This document shows, piece after piece, positions 39,004-39,390 of a stretch of DNA of 39,390 nucleotides. The notes under the pieces were generated by a model that had not been told where the DNA came from, made no database searches, and saw nothing but the letters and a program-made list of their open reading frames with translations. The translations under genes and the position numbers were made by a program. How positions within the stretch are numbered: the stretch's first letter is position 1; each line of letters starts with the position of its first letter. Source of the DNA: a virus; IMG/VR virus record IMGVR_UViG_3300009412_000010, positions 1 through 39,390 of that record; one strand, given 5' to 3'.

Positions 39004-39332
39004 TAGCTAGGAATCGTGTAGCTTGTATCTGGCACAGGATTCGACGGTGGGCTGGTAATCACGCTGTCCACTTGACTGGCAAACACCGCGTCCCAATGGC
39101 TCGTCGGACAAAGCGCCTCTAGCTCGGATTTAGTCCAGCTACCTTTAGCCTTCTTAGCAAAGACCGTAGCGCCGTCATCATCTACATTATTAACATTTGT
39201 AGAAAACGTGCCGGTGTAGTACGTCGAATCGCCTTCACTGTCGTTCTCGTAAGTCATTTCCAAGTCCCACCTTTCCACCTTGCTCGACTTAACGTGAGGT
39301 ACAGCGGAAGTAAGTGTTTTCGTTACTGCCAT
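39003..39332 (-). CDS. Small virion-like hypothetical protein
   Basis: A 109-residue, beta-rich protein (KVERWDLEMTYENDSEGDST, then YYTGTFST; later ELEALCPTSHWDAVFASQVD). It has no signal or membrane segment. I recognise a similar kind of small protein beside structural genes in marine phages but no defined family. The ATG has AAGGAGATTAAG upstream. It is co-transcribed with the 2OG oxygenase through a one-base overlap. Confidence 0.6.
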   Translation of the reverse strand: MAVTKTLTSAVPHVKSSKVERWDLEMTYENDSEGDSTYYTGTFSTNVNNVDDDGATVFAKKAKGSWTKSELEALCPTSHWDAVFASQVDSVITSPPSNPVPDTSYTIPS

Positions 39333-39333
39333 C

Positions 39334-39390
39334 TTAATCTCCTTGACATTTACATTTGGGCTGCGCTTTCAAATCCTCTACTTCAGCCGA
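39334..39390 (-). CDS. 3' end of a gene cut by the window edge
   Basis: On the minus strand one frame is open from the window edge to TAA at 39334-39336, encoding SAEVEDLKAQPKCKCQGD. The other two frames hit stops within four codons. The Lys/Cys-rich end and the one-base gap to the next gene fit an upstream late gene whose body is outside the window. The protein cannot be identified from 18 residues. Confidence 0.5.
   Translation of the reverse strand, partial: SAEVEDLKAQPKCKCQGD

Noticed and set aside
1-39390. tRNA genes
   Set aside because: I did not find a cloverleaf with a T-arm GGTTCRA pattern in any gap; gaps are mostly under 150 bases.

Overview
The window reads as a large part of the genome of an uncultured tailed bacteriophage, probably marine. 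The evidence is dense gene packing with stop/start overlaps, a family A DNA polymerase, a SNF2-type helicase, an AEP-type primase, a small-terminase-like protein, a holin plus GH24 lysozyme pair, large Gly/Ala/Gln-rich virion proteins, and several 2OG-Fe(II) oxygenases of kinds I associate with marine phages. The head/tail gene at 28851-30716 resembles podovirus DNA-stabilisation/tail-hub proteins, so a short-tailed particle is likely but not proven. The host must be Gram-negative: the phage encodes outer-membrane curli-export proteins. The sequence is A+T-rich by eye. I see no tRNA, integrase, CRISPR array or single-subunit RNA polymerase. Large terminase, portal and major capsid genes are not in the window, and the right end cuts through a gene.

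Layout. Almost everything is on the minus strand, so transcription runs right to left. Bases 39390-18524 are the late block: a cut gene, a small virion-like protein, a 2OG oxygenase, a small basic protein, a thermonuclease-like protein, two small membrane/coiled-coil proteins, then an unbroken coupled chain csgF - csgG - curlin-like 1 - FecR-domain protein - curlin-like 2 - CHASE2/class III adenylyl cyclase - holin - lysozyme, followed by a tail/DNA-stabilisation protein and five large virion proteins. A single plus-strand gene (SNF2 helicase, 17088-18527) meets this block tail to tail. Bases 16796-21 are the early/replication block: an operon-leading small gene, a coiled-coil protein, a putative ssDNA-binding protein, primase, UvrD-like helicase, AlkB-like oxygenase, a predicted base-hypermodification cluster (8243-11371), a Cas4-like nuclease, DNA polymerase, an HTH protein, a PD-(D/E)XK nuclease, DUF932 and a tail of small accessory genes including a small-terminase-like one.

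The most striking content is the curli-type module (33411-37158) with a FecR protein and a CHASE2 adenylyl cyclase (31640-35205), fused by overlapping reading frames to the holin/lysozyme cassette. CsgG is an outer-membrane secretion pore, CsgF is its surface cap, and the two repeat proteins look like amyloid subunits. The FecR protein ends in a curlin-like tail almost identical to the end of curlin 2, and CsgF and both curlins carry C-x3-C pairs near their C termini. This suggests one dedicated envelope system made late in infection, possibly coupling surface amyloid or pore assembly to cyclic nucleotide signalling and lysis. That function is inference. I recall that csgG/csgF-type genes have been noted in uncultured marine phage contigs but cannot verify it here; the full arrangement with curlins, FecR and cyclase is what deserves attention.

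The second notable system is a probable thymine-hypermodification pathway: a thymidylate-synthase-fold protein (candidate dUMP hydroxymethylase), a TAGT-like glycosyltransferase, a small Nmad1/DUF1599-like protein, and a protein of the 5-hmdU DNA kinase helical-domain (DNA base hypermodification) family, in one run.
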